Origin: Eubacteriales bacterium
GTDB lineage: Bacteria > Bacillota > Clostridia > Acetivibrionales > JANLFN01
Direction: 5' to 3'
Assembly (NCBI GenBank): GCA_024655885.1
Contig: JANLFN010000007.1
Span: 1 to 64,000, forward strand
DNA: 64,000 nt
This document shows positions 37,115 to 46,033 of this stretch, piece after piece (within the stretch, counting starts at the first letter, position 1; every line of letters begins with the position of its first letter). Both the position numbers and the translations under genes were made by a program. The notes under the pieces are model-generated. The model saw only the letters and a program-made list of their open reading frames with translations. It was not told the origin of the DNA and ran no database searches.

Positions 37115-39460
37115 TTACTGTAGAGTTTTTCTGATCTTTATTTTTCTTCCGTCCGACACAACCATTATCGCGCCGTCCTTATCCGTTCTGAACAGTTTTA
37201 CGTTTTTACGCTTCAACTCCTCCAGAACCTTTTCGGAGGGATGGCCGAAGGTGTTCCTCCCTACGCTTATGACCGCGGCGGCCGGTTTGACCGCGTCTAA
37301 AAAAGCGGGAGTTGTGGAAGTGGATGAGCCGTGATGGGCGACTTTCAACACATCCGCCCCTACATCCACCCCGTTTTTTAAAAGCAGGTTCTCCTCTTCT
37401 TCCTCAATATCACCGGTAAAAAGGATGCGGATCTCCTTATAATGTAATTTTAACACGATGGAGCTGTTATTTAAAGACGGATCATATTGATTTATTTCTT
37501 CCGACGGGTACAGCACATCAAAATAGGTTTCATTATCCAGTTTGATGGTGTCCCCCCTTTTGCAGCCGGCTACGTTCATCCCCCTTTCAGCGGATATGCG
37601 AAGCAAAGTCTTGAATTCCTTTTTTTCCTCAATATCGGGCATAACAAAATTTTCAACCCTAAAATCCCTCAGCACAGGAATAAGCCCCTGGATATGGTCG
37701 CTGTGCCCGTGGGTGGCCACAACCAGGTCAAGCTTTGCCACCCTGTGGTCCAGCAGGAAAGGTATAACCACCGACTCCCCAATATTGGCCGACGAATCTG
37801 TGTTGTCGCTGCTGCCCCCTCCGTCGATGAGCACCGTTCTCCCCGAACCAGTCCTTATCAAGGCGGAATCCCCTTCACCCACATCGATAAAATATACTTC
37901 CAGGCCTTTAGGGATGAGCATGTACAAGCAAAATGCCGTTAAAACCGCCCCTCCCGCTACGGCATAATACGCGGGCTTCAGTTTTATACCCTTTAACGGC
38001 TTATACCAGAGCAAAAAAAGAATTAAACCATAGTACAGGACCAAGACGATCCCTGGCGGCGTTACGGTTTTGACAACAGCAAATGGGAAGGATGCCGAAA
38101 CTTTAGACACAAGCAGTACAAAGGAAAGAAAGGGGGTGTTCACATATCCGAGCAGCCGGGAAAAAAGGAGGCCTGCCTGCCCGAGTACCGCCATGCCGGC
38201 ACCAAGGATTGTGATGAATTGTACTACAGGGACCACCAAAATATTGGATGCCAGGGAGATAATGGATACTTTATTGAAATAGAAGGCTGTTATGGGCATC
38301 ACTCCCGCCTGTACCGCCAGTGTGACAGCCAATATATCCACGACAAAAGCCGGCAAGAATTTAAAGCTCAGCCACCGCTTGATGTTCTTATAAAACAGGA
38401 CTATGGAGAGTGTGGCCGCAAAAGACAATTGAAACCCTATATCAAAAAGCGTATACGGGTTATACAAAAGGAGCAGCACCGATGCAAAGGAAAGACTTGT
38501 GACCACTTCGGCCTCTCTTCGCATCATCTGGCCGCATAAGACCACAATGGCCATGATAGCCGCACGCATGACCGAAGGTGAAAATCCCGTGACCGTCACA
38601 AATATCAGAAGAATCAGTATGATGACTGCGTTGGCAGCTTTTTGCCTCATCCGCAGTTTTTTAAACAAAAACACCAGGGGCATCATAATAAAGGCTATGT
38701 TGGCACCGGACACAGCCATGATATGGGATAGGCCCGCGTCGCTGAAGGCTTCCTGCACTTCCTTCGTGAGGCCTTCCTTATAGCCTATCAACATCCCGTT
38801 CAGCAGCCCGGCCTGCTGCGGGGGAAGGCTTTGATTGATGGTGTCGACAATCCTGTGCCTCAGCTCCAGGCCCAGTCTGACGGGAAAAGTGCCCCCAATC
38901 TCCCTGCCGGGGATAATACGGTCCCCCGCCGCAAAAATAACGGCAGTCACGCCCTGTCCGGCCAAATACCTGCGGTAGTCGAACGCGCCTGGGTTTTTCG
39001 GGCCCTGGGGAATATTCAGCTGTCCTGATATTTGTATTTCACGCCCGTATCCATAGAGGTCTTGTTCCTTGAGAGTGGTCAGCAGGACCTTGCCTCTTAC
39101 TTTTACAGCCCGGTCCTTCATAATAATTTCCCGGGTGACGATAACGTAATTGACCTTAGCTTCCCTTATATCCGGGTCTGATGCGACATACCCCCTGACC
39201 ATCACCTGGCTCCCGGAAAACTCCCTGTACCTGTTTATATTTGCATCCTCTGCAATGCGGTATTCAAAAGCTCCCACCGCATAAAACAGGAAGATCCCGA
39301 TAACCACGTACCGGTTCTCCGGAATCTTGTAAGCCATCAAGGCAGACAAAAAGGCCAAACCAAAAACAGGCAGGATAATCATTGGATACGAATTTAAAAC
39401 AACCGACGACAATATTCCCAGTATCTGTGCAAGGGCAAAAAGGATTAACGGTTTTCTCAT
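37115..39460 (-). CDS. comEC: ComEC/Rec2 DNA uptake channel with MBL domain, 781 aa
   Basis: ComEC carries transforming DNA across the membrane. Order: N-terminal helices, DUF4131-like OB fold (about residues 60-170), competence domain of multiple helices (about 210-500, AVSGANIAFIMMPLV) and C-terminal metallo-beta-lactamase nuclease (about 525-780) with THGHSDHIQGL and VAHHGS metal motifs. GGAGGACC precedes the ATG. Full length. No other competence genes lie nearby. Confidence 0.95.
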   Translation of the reverse strand: MRKPLILFALAQILGILSSVVLNSYPMIILPVFGLAFLSALMAYKIPENRYVVIGIFLFYAVGAFEYRIAEDANINRYREFSGSQVMVRGYVASDPDIREAKVNYVIVTREIIMKDRAVKVRGKVLLTTLKEQDLYGYGREIQISGQLNIPQGPKNPGAFDYRRYLAGQGVTAVIFAAGDRIIPGREIGGTFPVRLGLELRHRIVDTINQSLPPQQAGLLNGMLIGYKEGLTKEVQEAFSDAGLSHIMAVSGANIAFIMMPLVFLFKKLRMRQKAANAVIILILLIFVTVTGFSPSVMRAAIMAIVVLCGQMMRREAEVVTSLSFASVLLLLYNPYTLFDIGFQLSFAATLSIVLFYKNIKRWLSFKFLPAFVVDILAVTLAVQAGVMPITAFYFNKVSIISLASNILVVPVVQFITILGAGMAVLGQAGLLFSRLLGYVNTPFLSFVLLVSKVSASFPFAVVKTVTPPGIVLVLYYGLILFLLWYKPLKGIKLKPAYYAVAGGAVLTAFCLYMLIPKGLEVYFIDVGEGDSALIRTGSGRTVLIDGGGSSDNTDSSANIGESVVIPFLLDHRVAKLDLVVATHGHSDHIQGLIPVLRDFRVENFVMPDIEEKKEFKTLLRISAERGMNVAGCKRGDTIKLDNETYFDVLYPSEEINQYDPSLNNSSIVLKLHYKEIRILFTGDIEEEEENLLLKNGVDVGADVLKVAHHGSSTSTTPAFLDAVKPAAAVISVGRNTFGHPSEKVLEELKRKNVKLFRTDKDGAIMVVSDGRKIKIRKTLQ

Positions 39461-39474
39461 GGTCCTCCAACGGA

Positions 39475-39508
39475 AGAAAAACGCCCCCTCAACAAATGAA
39501 GGAGCGTC
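39475..39508 (-). terminator. Terminator of the NlpC/P60 gene
   Basis: On the minus strand ACGCTCC pairs with GGGGCGT (one wobble) and TTTTTC follows, 15 bases beyond the stop. Confidence 0.75.
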
Positions 39509-39522
39509 TTGGCACCTGCCTC

Positions 39523-40461
39523 TTATTTAATAAATCTTCTCGCTGTCATAAAAGTCTGTGAGTAATACCCGCTGTTGATTTCACTAATGGTCACCTTGTG
39601 CACCGAACGGCTGGACGAAGCATGTATAAACTTACCGCCGCCAATGTATATACCCACATGGCTTATGGAGTTCATCCCTCCGTTTGTATCAAAAAACACC
39701 AGGTCACCCGGCTTCAGATCACTTTTGTTCACTTTTGTCCCCTGCTTGGCCTGGTCTGCCGCCACACGGTTAAGGCTGATACCGAAGTTCTTATACACGT
39801 ACCCTACAAAGCCGGAACAGTCAAATCCCTTGGGTGTTGTGCCGCCCCACACATACTTTACTCCGATATACTTTTTGGCGAAATTGACAATCTTTTCCCC
39901 CTTCGTGGTCGCGTTTCCCTCATCTTTGGCAGCGGCGGCCAGTTCTTCTGCCGAAACCTGTTCTTCATCCCCCCTGGAAACACTGCTGTCCTTAACACTG
40001 ATAAGGTCTTTGTTAATCCATCCCTCGGTGCCGTTTGCCGTCGTAATCCTGTACCAGTCTCCCGTACGTGAACGGATGCTGACCTTGGCCCCTTTGCTGA
40101 GCTGCAGGACTACATCGGAAGATGTGCTGGACTGGCTTCTTACATTGGCGCAGTTCACAATTACAGTGCCTGTCCCAATAACAGAGTTTTTAACAGACAG
40201 GTACTCTCCGCTGACCCAGCCGGTAATACCGCTGTGCTTCACCTGATACCAGTCGTTTGATTTCTTGAGAACCGTTACCTGGCTTCCCTTTTCTAATTGA
40301 TCCAGCACTTTGGAAGAGGTATTGGGCGATTGGCGCAAGTTTACAACCTTACCTGTGATAACGCCTGTCTGAGATCCCTCGGCATAAGCCAGTGTGGAAA
40401 ATAGGGTAATGAATAAAACGCACACCACGGTACTTACAAGTACCTTTTTCAAATTAGACAT
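39523..40461 (-). CDS. Secreted NlpC/P60 peptidoglycan endopeptidase with two SH3 domains, 312 aa
   Basis: A signal peptide (residues 1-28, cleavage after AYA) leads to two SH3b domains (about 31-90 and 97-157; NLRQSPNTSS, NVRSQSSTSS) and a linker. The NlpC/P60 domain (about 185-312) has catalytic Cys215 in GFDCSGF, His268 in SISHVG and His280. It should cut D-Glu/meso-Dap stem bonds outside the cell. AGGAGGACAAC precedes the ATG. A c-di-AMP riboswitch occupies the leader, as is typical of ydaO-controlled wall hydrolases. Confidence 0.95.
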   Translation of the reverse strand: MSNLKKVLVSTVVCVLFITLFSTLAYAEGSQTGVITGKVVNLRQSPNTSSKVLDQLEKGSQVTVLKKSNDWYQVKHSGITGWVSGEYLSVKNSVIGTGTVIVNCANVRSQSSTSSDVVLQLSKGAKVSIRSRTGDWYRITTANGTEGWINKDLISVKDSSVSRGDEEQVSAEELAAAAKDEGNATTKGEKIVNFAKKYIGVKYVWGGTTPKGFDCSGFVGYVYKNFGISLNRVAADQAKQGTKVNKSDLKPGDLVFFDTNGGMNSISHVGIYIGGGKFIHASSSRSVHKVTISEINSGYYSQTFMTARRFIK

Positions 40462-40475
40462 GTTGTCCTCCTATT

Positions 40476-40657
40476 AATAGCTTCCGAAGTTAGCTGTCGG
40501 GTTCGGGTAATAGGACCACCCCTACCATACTGGAAATGGGGGAATGGGATTTGGACGCTGCCATTGATGTCGACATCCACTTCCCTCCTCTGTTCCAGTA
40601 CGGATTAGCCCCATATTTTTTGGTTCCTCCGTACCTTTTTTAAAAGGATTCAGCTTT
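40476..40657 (-). promoter_or_regulatory. c-di-AMP riboswitch (ydaO/yuaA class)
   Basis: The minus strand shows the conserved ydaO core: CTGAATCC near the 5' end, GGAGGAACCA, a GGGGCTAATCC block, and at the 3' end CCCGAACCCGACAGCTAA. AGCT arms at both ends can form P1. The family represses at high c-di-AMP, mostly controlling wall and osmolyte genes. Here the SD site AGGAGG lies only ten bases past P1, with no room for a terminator, so control may be translational. A 28-codon frame inside is part of the aptamer. Confidence 0.85.
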
Positions 40658-40680
40658 TTTGTATTTTCTTGTCTAGAGAT

Positions 40681-40709
40681 ATTATACATGTCCAATTATG
40701 GCTTGTCAA
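40681..40709 (-). promoter_or_regulatory. SigA promoter of the riboswitch-NlpC transcript
   Basis: TTGACA (40704-40709) and TATAAT (40681-40686) on the minus strand, spaced by 17 bases, a perfect consensus. Transcription would start about 15 nt before the aptamer. Confidence 0.92.
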
Positions 40710-40742
40710 ACCTATTCAGTTATTTTTTACACTTTTTTGACT

Positions 40743-41270
40743 TTATATTCGTTTACGCATGATAATTACATTTTGATCCTGATTGTCCAGTCTTATATGA
40801 TTGGGAATCCTTTTCAGCTCTTTAAAGCCGTGCTTAAGCCAAAATGCCATACCCCGGGGATTATTTTCGATAACGGCCACATAGGCATTTCGAATCCCTC
40901 TGGCTGCTTTAACATGGCTTAACAGCAGATTTACCGCCTCACTGCCGTATCCTTGATCCTGGTACTGTGTGTCAATAACAATTGAACTGATCCATACGGA
41001 ATACCTCTTGTTTTCATGCCTGATGCTTCCTTTCAAAATCCCTATCAGGTCTCCCCGGGCTTTCGTGTAAATGCCCACAAAAAATTCATTGCTGCAAATG
41101 GCGACTTCCGAGTATTTTTGAGTCAGTTTTTCCAATGTTATGGGCTTGTCAATTCCCGTGGCAAATTTATATTCATCAATTTTGTTGTACCATTCCAGTA
41201 TTTGAGGCAAATACTCCAGTTGAACATCCCTGAAAAGTATCACGTCATTTTGTATGTTGAGCGATAGCAT
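40743..41270 (-). CDS. GNAT family N-acetyltransferase, 175 aa
   Basis: An acetyl-CoA-dependent acyltransferase with the GNAT core: VWISSIVIDTQYQDQGYGSEAVNLLL (motif A, Q-x-x-G-x-G type) and VIENNPRGMAFWLKHGFKEL (motif B). It resembles RimJ/RimL-like enzymes; the substrate cannot be told. ATG at 41270 follows AGGGGAAGACGT; the six-codon extension is unsupported. Single gene. Confidence 0.85.
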   Translation of the reverse strand: MLSLNIQNDVILFRDVQLEYLPQILEWYNKIDEYKFATGIDKPITLEKLTQKYSEVAICSNEFFVGIYTKARGDLIGILKGSIRHENKRYSVWISSIVIDTQYQDQGYGSEAVNLLLSHVKAARGIRNAYVAVIENNPRGMAFWLKHGFKELKRIPNHIRLDNQDQNVIIMRKRI

Positions 41271-41548
41271 ACGTCTTCCCCTGCCCACTGCTTCAAACCC
41301 ATACCGGCCGCAGCTCTCTCAAATCTAGTTCTATAAGAAATATTCGTCACATTTTCTTAAAATCCTTTATTTCTGTGAATATTTCATTCCTAAAAACATT
41401 CCATAAAATTCATGCAATAAATTTAAAATTTTTTATCAAAATATTATTGAAGGCTTTAAAAATAAGATCATTATCTTTAAGGCCAAAAGAAGCCTATAGG
41501 AAATAGCAACGGTCCAGGGCTAAAACTAAATCGGGAGGTGAAATCACA

Positions 41549-41749
41549 ATGGCAAGAAATAATCAGAAGGTAGTACCGAACGCAGCATCAGCTCTTGATA
41601 AGATGAAGTATGAAATTGCTTCTCAGGTAGGTGTCAACTTAAAGCAGGGCTACAACGGCGACATCGCGGCACGTGACGCCGGCAGAGTAGGTGGGAATAT
41701 AACCAAGAAGCTTATACAGATGGCTGAATCACAGATAGCTGGAAAGTAA
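41549..41749 (+). CDS. Alpha/beta-type small acid-soluble spore protein, 66 aa
   Basis: SASPs coat and protect spore DNA. The sequence contains YEIASQVGV, the GPR cleavage region, and the conserved C-terminal GGNITKKLIQMAE. GGGAGGTGAAATCACA precedes the ATG. Forespore sigma-G expression is expected; I see no unambiguous sigma-G promoter in the 278-base upstream gap, only a weak TGAATA near 41376. Confidence 0.96.
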   Translation: MARNNQKVVPNAASALDKMKYEIASQVGVNLKQGYNGDIAARDAGRVGGNITKKLIQMAESQIAGK

Positions 41750-41766
41750 TGCGGTTTTAAAATATA

Positions 41767-41797
41767 AAAGGTCATGCAGCCCATGCATGACCTTTTT
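41767..41797 (+). terminator. Terminator of the SASP gene
   Basis: GGTCATGCA-GCCCA-TGCATGACC followed by TTTTTAT; a strong intrinsic terminator. Confidence 0.93.
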
Positions 41798-41908
41798 ATA
41801 TTTTACGACATCCATAGTAGATTATATGGTAAAATTAAAACAGTTTGTCCTACCGGCTATCCCATGGTCAGAGTACAAACTAAAAACATAAGCGGCGGTG
41901 ATTATTCC

Positions 41909-42595
41909 GTGAGATACGGATTAATAAAAAAAGCCAATTTTATAAGCAGGCCCAACAGATTTACGGCCCATGTGCTGCTTGACGGACGCGAGGAAATGGT
42001 CCACGTCAGGAACACCGGCCGATGCAGGGAAATTCTTAAGGAGGGAACTCCCGTGATTCTTGAAGCATCCAAAAACCCCCTGCGAAAAACGGGATATTCC
42101 CTCATATCCGCTTATAAGGGGGACAGGCTGATCAACATAGATTCACAGGTCCCCAATGCGGTTGTGCAGGAAGCTTTAAAAGCTTCTCAGATCAACGAGT
42201 TTGGAAGCCTTCAAGCCGTTTTGAGGGAAGTGACTTATGGGAATTCCAGGTTCGACCTATATTTTGAGGATAAAGAGAAAAAAGGGTTTATTGAAGTCAA
42301 AGGGGTTACCCTTGAAGTAGACGGAACTGCCATGTTTCCCGATGCCCCCACCGAAAGAGGAGCCAAACATGTCATGGAAATGGTGAAAGCAGTGGAAGGC
42401 GGCTTTTTGGGGTATATCCTTTTTTTGATACAGATGGACGGTGTCCACTGCTTTACTCCTAACAGGAAAATGGACGGCAGGTTCGCATCGGCGCTGTGCT
42501 ATGCGGAGGAAAGGGGAGTGAAAATTCTTGCCTATGATTCTCATGTCACAGAAAATGAAATTACCATAGGCAGTCCCGTTAAAGTTATTCTCTAA
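41909..42595 (+). CDS. sfsA: SfsA family protein, 228 aa
   Basis: SfsA proteins have an N-terminal OB fold and a nuclease-like C-terminal domain; in E. coli the gene affects maltose gene expression, but the biochemical role is unsettled. FISRPNRFTAHVLLDG, HVRNTGRCREIL and FIEVKGVTLEVDG...FPDAPTERGAKH are family motifs; the D-(x)-E-V-K pattern is intact. The GTG at 41909, seven bases after GGCGGTGA, gives the normal length of about 230; upstream ATGs at 41774 and 41864 would add unsupported residues. The stop overlaps the convergent amine oxidase gene by four bases. Confidence 0.88.
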   Translation: MRYGLIKKANFISRPNRFTAHVLLDGREEMVHVRNTGRCREILKEGTPVILEASKNPLRKTGYSLISAYKGDRLINIDSQVPNAVVQEALKASQINEFGSLQAVLREVTYGNSRFDLYFEDKEKKGFIEVKGVTLEVDGTAMFPDAPTERGAKHVMEMVKAVEGGFLGYILFLIQMDGVHCFTPNRKMDGRFASALCYAEERGVKILAYDSHVTENEITIGSPVKVIL

Positions 42596-44370
42596 TTACT
42601 GCTATTCGCTTTCCTGCAGGTCAGCGCAACCGCATTCGCAGCTTCCATGCCCGATTTCAGCGCCCCTTGCATCCACCTGTGTTTTGCAGAGATGTGTTCT
42701 CCCGCAAAGAAAACCCTGTTGTTGTATTCCGGCTGGGCTATGGCATAGGAAAAAATCCTTTTCTGTTCAGGCGTAAAGAAGCACAATGCGCCCCTGAACC
42801 AGGTCTCGGTATTCCAATTCACCGTTTTGAAATCCAGCACAAGCGTGTCAAGATAACCTTTAGGGAGGCAGTGGACTTTTTCCAGCTCCCTCTTAATTTC
42901 ATTGAGCCTTACCCCCTCAGGCAGATTTGCCAGGCGGGTGGTGTCCAAATTAAAATTGTATGAGGCGATGAGCACTCCGCGTTCTTTTGAAAGTCCGGCG
43001 CTTTTATCTTCAGGTATATGCAGGGAGTGATAGGGCATGCTCCCGGGGATGCACCGGATGTTTCCCGAGCAGTGAGCGGCATGGTCCGAAGGGTACCATA
43101 TGCTTGTCAGGGGCAGGTCGGTGTATGATCCGCCTCCGATGATCTGCTCCTCCGGTCTCCCCTCCTCCCAGAAGCGATTCCTGAAAAGAATGCAGGTTTT
43201 TTGCGCAGGAATGTAGTTTACCTCTTTGATGGCCTGCATTTTCGTATGGCTGAACAGGGGATTTACCGCTATGTTCCTGAGAGTGGAGAAGGGAATGGCG
43301 CAGATTACATAGTCGAACTGCTCATAGAGGGCTCCCCTCTGGTGACTATTTCTGTATTCAATCCCAACCTTTTCCTGGTCGCTGTTGAAAGAAATACCGG
43401 TGACCCGGCTGCCTCCCTTCCAGGCAACCTTCCCCAAAAGCTGCCCGGGTATGTCCGGATAGCTGTCTTTGTGGCTTTGTTCCATAAAGGATTTGTAAAA
43501 AGCCATCGGAAGTTTTACCAGGCCGCCCGGAATTTCATACAGGAAGGAAAGGTCGGCAGAATAGCTTTCCTGTATATAGTCTATATAGCTTGAATACAAA
43601 TTTTCTCCGGGCAGAGGGGTCAGGTCTGAGACGAGGTTGATGGCATCCTGACTCAAACGTGAACTTTCAAGCATTTGCCTGCTGTTTCTGCTGTCCCAGT
43701 ATAGAATTTCCGGATGGTAATAAGGCCTTACCTGAAGTATTTCACTTCTCACCCAGGGATCAGCCTCCAGCAGGTGCCTGTCAAGGCCCCGGTACACCAG
43801 ATCCTGCCATTTTGTCCTTTTTTCCCATTCATTCAAATCAAATTCCGGATAAATATACCTCTGTACATTTCTGCCCTCAGGGTCGTTCCGTACGCTGACA
43901 TCCCTCAAATGAATGACGGCATTGCTGTTTACCTGTATAAAAGTCCGGGTAGGCAGTTTGAACAGGTTGATATAATGCCATACGGTTTCATGGGTAACCG
44001 GGATGCGCATGGGTCCAAACTCCCCGTACAGTTTTCTTTCCCTATCAAAATAATATGTATAGACCCTTCCTCCAATGCGGTCCTCCAATGCTTCAAAGAT
44101 TGTAATATCAAACCCCAGTTTTCTCAATTCATAGGCTGCAGACAGGCCCGCCAGCCCCCCACCCACAATTCCCACCTGGATTCCCCTGAAAGAACCGGGA
44201 GCCGCGATGGAGGTAATATCCGGGGGAGGCAGCATGAGATTAGTTACAAAATCGAAATCCTCCGGACGTCCCCTCAACCACAGTGCATACTGTCCCAAAA
44301 AACGCCTTTCACTATCGGTAGGATTATCCGGCTGCACCGGCATCCCGGTGGACATACTGTTTACGTTCAT
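42592..44370 (-). CDS. Flavin-containing monoamine/amino-acid oxidase family protein, 592 aa
   Basis: An FAD enzyme of the amine oxidase superfamily. The Rossmann motif GIVGGGLAGLSAAYELRK (about residues 65-82), EALEDRIGGR, GEFGPMRIP and the C-terminal FAD motif FFAGEHISAKHRWMQGALKSG are present. L-amino acid oxidases of the bacterial and snake-venom type have a similar layout. Signal sequence not evident. ATG at 44370 has AAGGAG ten bases upstream; a GTG two codons earlier is an alternative. An oxygen-using oxidase in a likely anaerobe is odd; another acceptor or a spore role is possible but not shown. Confidence 0.8.
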   Translation of the reverse strand: MNVNSMSTGMPVQPDNPTDSERRFLGQYALWLRGRPEDFDFVTNLMLPPPDITSIAAPGSFRGIQVGIVGGGLAGLSAAYELRKLGFDITIFEALEDRIGGRVYTYYFDRERKLYGEFGPMRIPVTHETVWHYINLFKLPTRTFIQVNSNAVIHLRDVSVRNDPEGRNVQRYIYPEFDLNEWEKRTKWQDLVYRGLDRHLLEADPWVRSEILQVRPYYHPEILYWDSRNSRQMLESSRLSQDAINLVSDLTPLPGENLYSSYIDYIQESYSADLSFLYEIPGGLVKLPMAFYKSFMEQSHKDSYPDIPGQLLGKVAWKGGSRVTGISFNSDQEKVGIEYRNSHQRGALYEQFDYVICAIPFSTLRNIAVNPLFSHTKMQAIKEVNYIPAQKTCILFRNRFWEEGRPEEQIIGGGSYTDLPLTSIWYPSDHAAHCSGNIRCIPGSMPYHSLHIPEDKSAGLSKERGVLIASYNFNLDTTRLANLPEGVRLNEIKRELEKVHCLPKGYLDTLVLDFKTVNWNTETWFRGALCFFTPEQKRIFSYAIAQPEYNNRVFFAGEHISAKHRWMQGALKSGMEAANAVALTCRKANSSN

Positions 44371-44546
44371 AATCACTCTACTCCTTCAAATTTTAGCCGG
44401 CTTAAAATAATCAGCCATACTAAATCATATGAAGAAGCATGGGGTTATGTCATATACAAAAATGATTTTGTGCAGAAAGGATTGTTCCTGTCTGGCACAA
44501 AATCATCCCGGGATTTTTAAAAAGGCCGCATTGGTTAAAACCGTTC

Positions 44547-44723
44547 CTAATACCGGAAAAGCATGGTATAAAGAGGAAGCGCCAGGGCCGATAAAGCCAG
44601 GAGAAATATCATAACCGCCCCAAGCCTGTTCTTTTTTTTCCATGTCCATACACCGTAGCTTACCGTGTAAACAAACACCCAGACCAGGATGATAAAAGCG
44701 ACCAGCATGTCCACTGTGATCAC
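44547..44723 (-). CDS. Two-helix membrane protein of the germinant-receptor operon, 58 aa
   Basis: Two transmembrane helices (MLVAFIILVWVFVYTVSYGV at about 6-25 and GAVMIFLLALSALALPLYTM at about 35-54) flank a WTWKKKNR linker. The GTG overlaps the gerC stop as GTGA, and a GGGAGGTG site precedes it. Small two-helix 'D subunits' are encoded within or beside many Bacillus germinant-receptor operons (for example GerUD and GerVD) and modulate germination. Position, size and topology match; sequence homology is not proven. A longer frame on the same strand (44503-44763) is a shadow. Confidence 0.65.
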   Translation of the reverse strand: MITVDMLVAFIILVWVFVYTVSYGVWTWKKKNRLGAVMIFLLALSALALPLYTMLFRY

Positions 44724-46033
44724 GGCGACTGCACCTCCCCCTCAGAACCCTGGATGGGTGCATTCCGTATCGTAAGGCCTGTCCTCCTCACCTTCACATC
44801 CACTGCCACCTCAAAGGTGGAATTCTTATACCTGTCCAGCCACTGAAAGTTCTTCCATTGATCCCATGTGAGAAACCTGGATTTGTACTGGTTGCCGAAG
44901 CCGAAAATATCGCTGTGGAATTCGGCGGAGGTCCGGTTTAGAAGCCTTTTAATGCCCTCCTCCAGGTATTTTTCGGCGGATCGTTCGAAAATATCATTGT
45001 ATTCGCTTTCGTAGTTAATTCCGCTCTGTATCGACATATAGTCCGCCTCCAGCTTTATCTCCACTTTTATATTGGGCTTCCCGTCCACAAGCTTTATCTT
45101 GTATGTCGGCCTCCTGCTCTGTTTTAAGTTGACCACTATATAAAAGTCTTTTTTTATTGGGTCGGGAAAGGTTACGTAAGCATGCCCGTATTTTCCGGTG
45201 ACCATGAGGTAGTGGGTCGATTCCTCCCCGTCCAGTTCTCCTACCATCTTAGGGCCGTTAAAAACAGCCAGCCCCATGGCCTCTCCCTTTATGTCGCCCA
45301 CCTTTGGAAGGTTTCCCGCAAGGTAATCGCCTTCAAAAGGTACGGGCCTGTTTTTTTGGGGGGCCGACGATTCCCCTACGCTGAATTCCTTTGTCGAATT
45401 CTTGGTGTTGACGCCCACTAACGCCGCTACGGCCTGTGCTCCCGTGGACTCCTCTTTGATGAAGAAATCGTGGAGCTGTGTCTGGTCAATAAATCCGGTA
45501 TACTTATACCCGGAAAATTTCAGTTCGTAATACTTGGACGGGTCCGCCTCCTGCCTCGGTTTGATGGATTTCAAGTAGTCCTCCGCAGACCCCCGGGATA
45601 CGGCCACCACCATATTGGGCCTGAACTCCTTTCCTCGCGTTATGGCACGGGTGAGCATGACCATCCTGCCGTCTTTCGCAAGGTCCTCCGAAAAAACCAT
45701 TACCTTGGCATGGGAGAGGTTCACCTGCTTGCCCACAGAATTGTTGACCATGTTAAGTCCCGAGTATACTGAAGGACATTCCAGTGTCATGGAGCCAATG
45801 GATTTGCTCTCCCCCTCTCCTCCACCACCTCCCCCCCCGCCGCTTACTCCTGAGCTTCCCATGGCCAGGGGGATGGCATACTGGAGGGTCATCCTCAGCT
45901 TATTCGTTTCACCCTTGTCCAGACCTATGGCAATGACATAGGTCTGGTCATCAATCTCCTTCCCGTCGTAGCAGCCTGACAGCAGAGTGCAGGTTGCAGC
46001 CAGCATAAGCAGAAAAGCTGCGGTTCTTTTCAT
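44720..46033 (-). CDS. Germinant receptor lipoprotein GerC family, 437 aa
   Basis: The C subunit of a Ger(x) nutrient receptor in the spore inner membrane. Lipobox LLSGC (residues 17-21) follows a hydrophobic signal; domains 1-3 of Ger(x)C follow, with YVIAIGLDKGE and VDVKVRRTGL near the ends. A polyglycine insertion (VSGGGGGGGGEGES, about residues 63-76) is unusual and is encoded partly by a run of eight G on the coding strand (45831-45838). The ATG overlaps the stop of the B subunit gene. The operon order is A, B, C, then the small two-helix protein. Confidence 0.93.
   Translation of the reverse strand: MKRTAAFLLMLAATCTLLSGCYDGKEIDDQTYVIAIGLDKGETNKLRMTLQYAIPLAMGSSGVSGGGGGGGGEGESKSIGSMTLECPSVYSGLNMVNNSVGKQVNLSHAKVMVFSEDLAKDGRMVMLTRAITRGKEFRPNMVVAVSRGSAEDYLKSIKPRQEADPSKYYELKFSGYKYTGFIDQTQLHDFFIKEESTGAQAVAALVGVNTKNSTKEFSVGESSAPQKNRPVPFEGDYLAGNLPKVGDIKGEAMGLAVFNGPKMVGELDGEESTHYLMVTGKYGHAYVTFPDPIKKDFYIVVNLKQSRRPTYKIKLVDGKPNIKVEIKLEADYMSIQSGINYESEYNDIFERSAEKYLEEGIKRLLNRTSAEFHSDIFGFGNQYKSRFLTWDQWKNFQWLDRYKNSTFEVAVDVKVRRTGLTIRNAPIQGSEGEVQSP

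Noticed and set aside
40492-40587. 28-codon frame (MSTSMAASK...) as a leader peptide of the NlpC gene
   Set aside because: It lies wholly within the c-di-AMP aptamer, whose conserved blocks explain the sequence better.
41376-41410. Sigma-G promoter for the SASP gene
   Set aside because: TGAATA is present, but no CATACTA-like -10 occurs at the right spacing.
43714-44520. 268-codon plus-strand frame
   Set aside because: Antisense to the amine oxidase gene and without its own ribosome site.
44503-44763. 86-codon minus-strand frame near gerC
   Set aside because: Overlaps gerC out of frame; the 58-codon GTG frame is coupled to gerC and encodes two good membrane helices.
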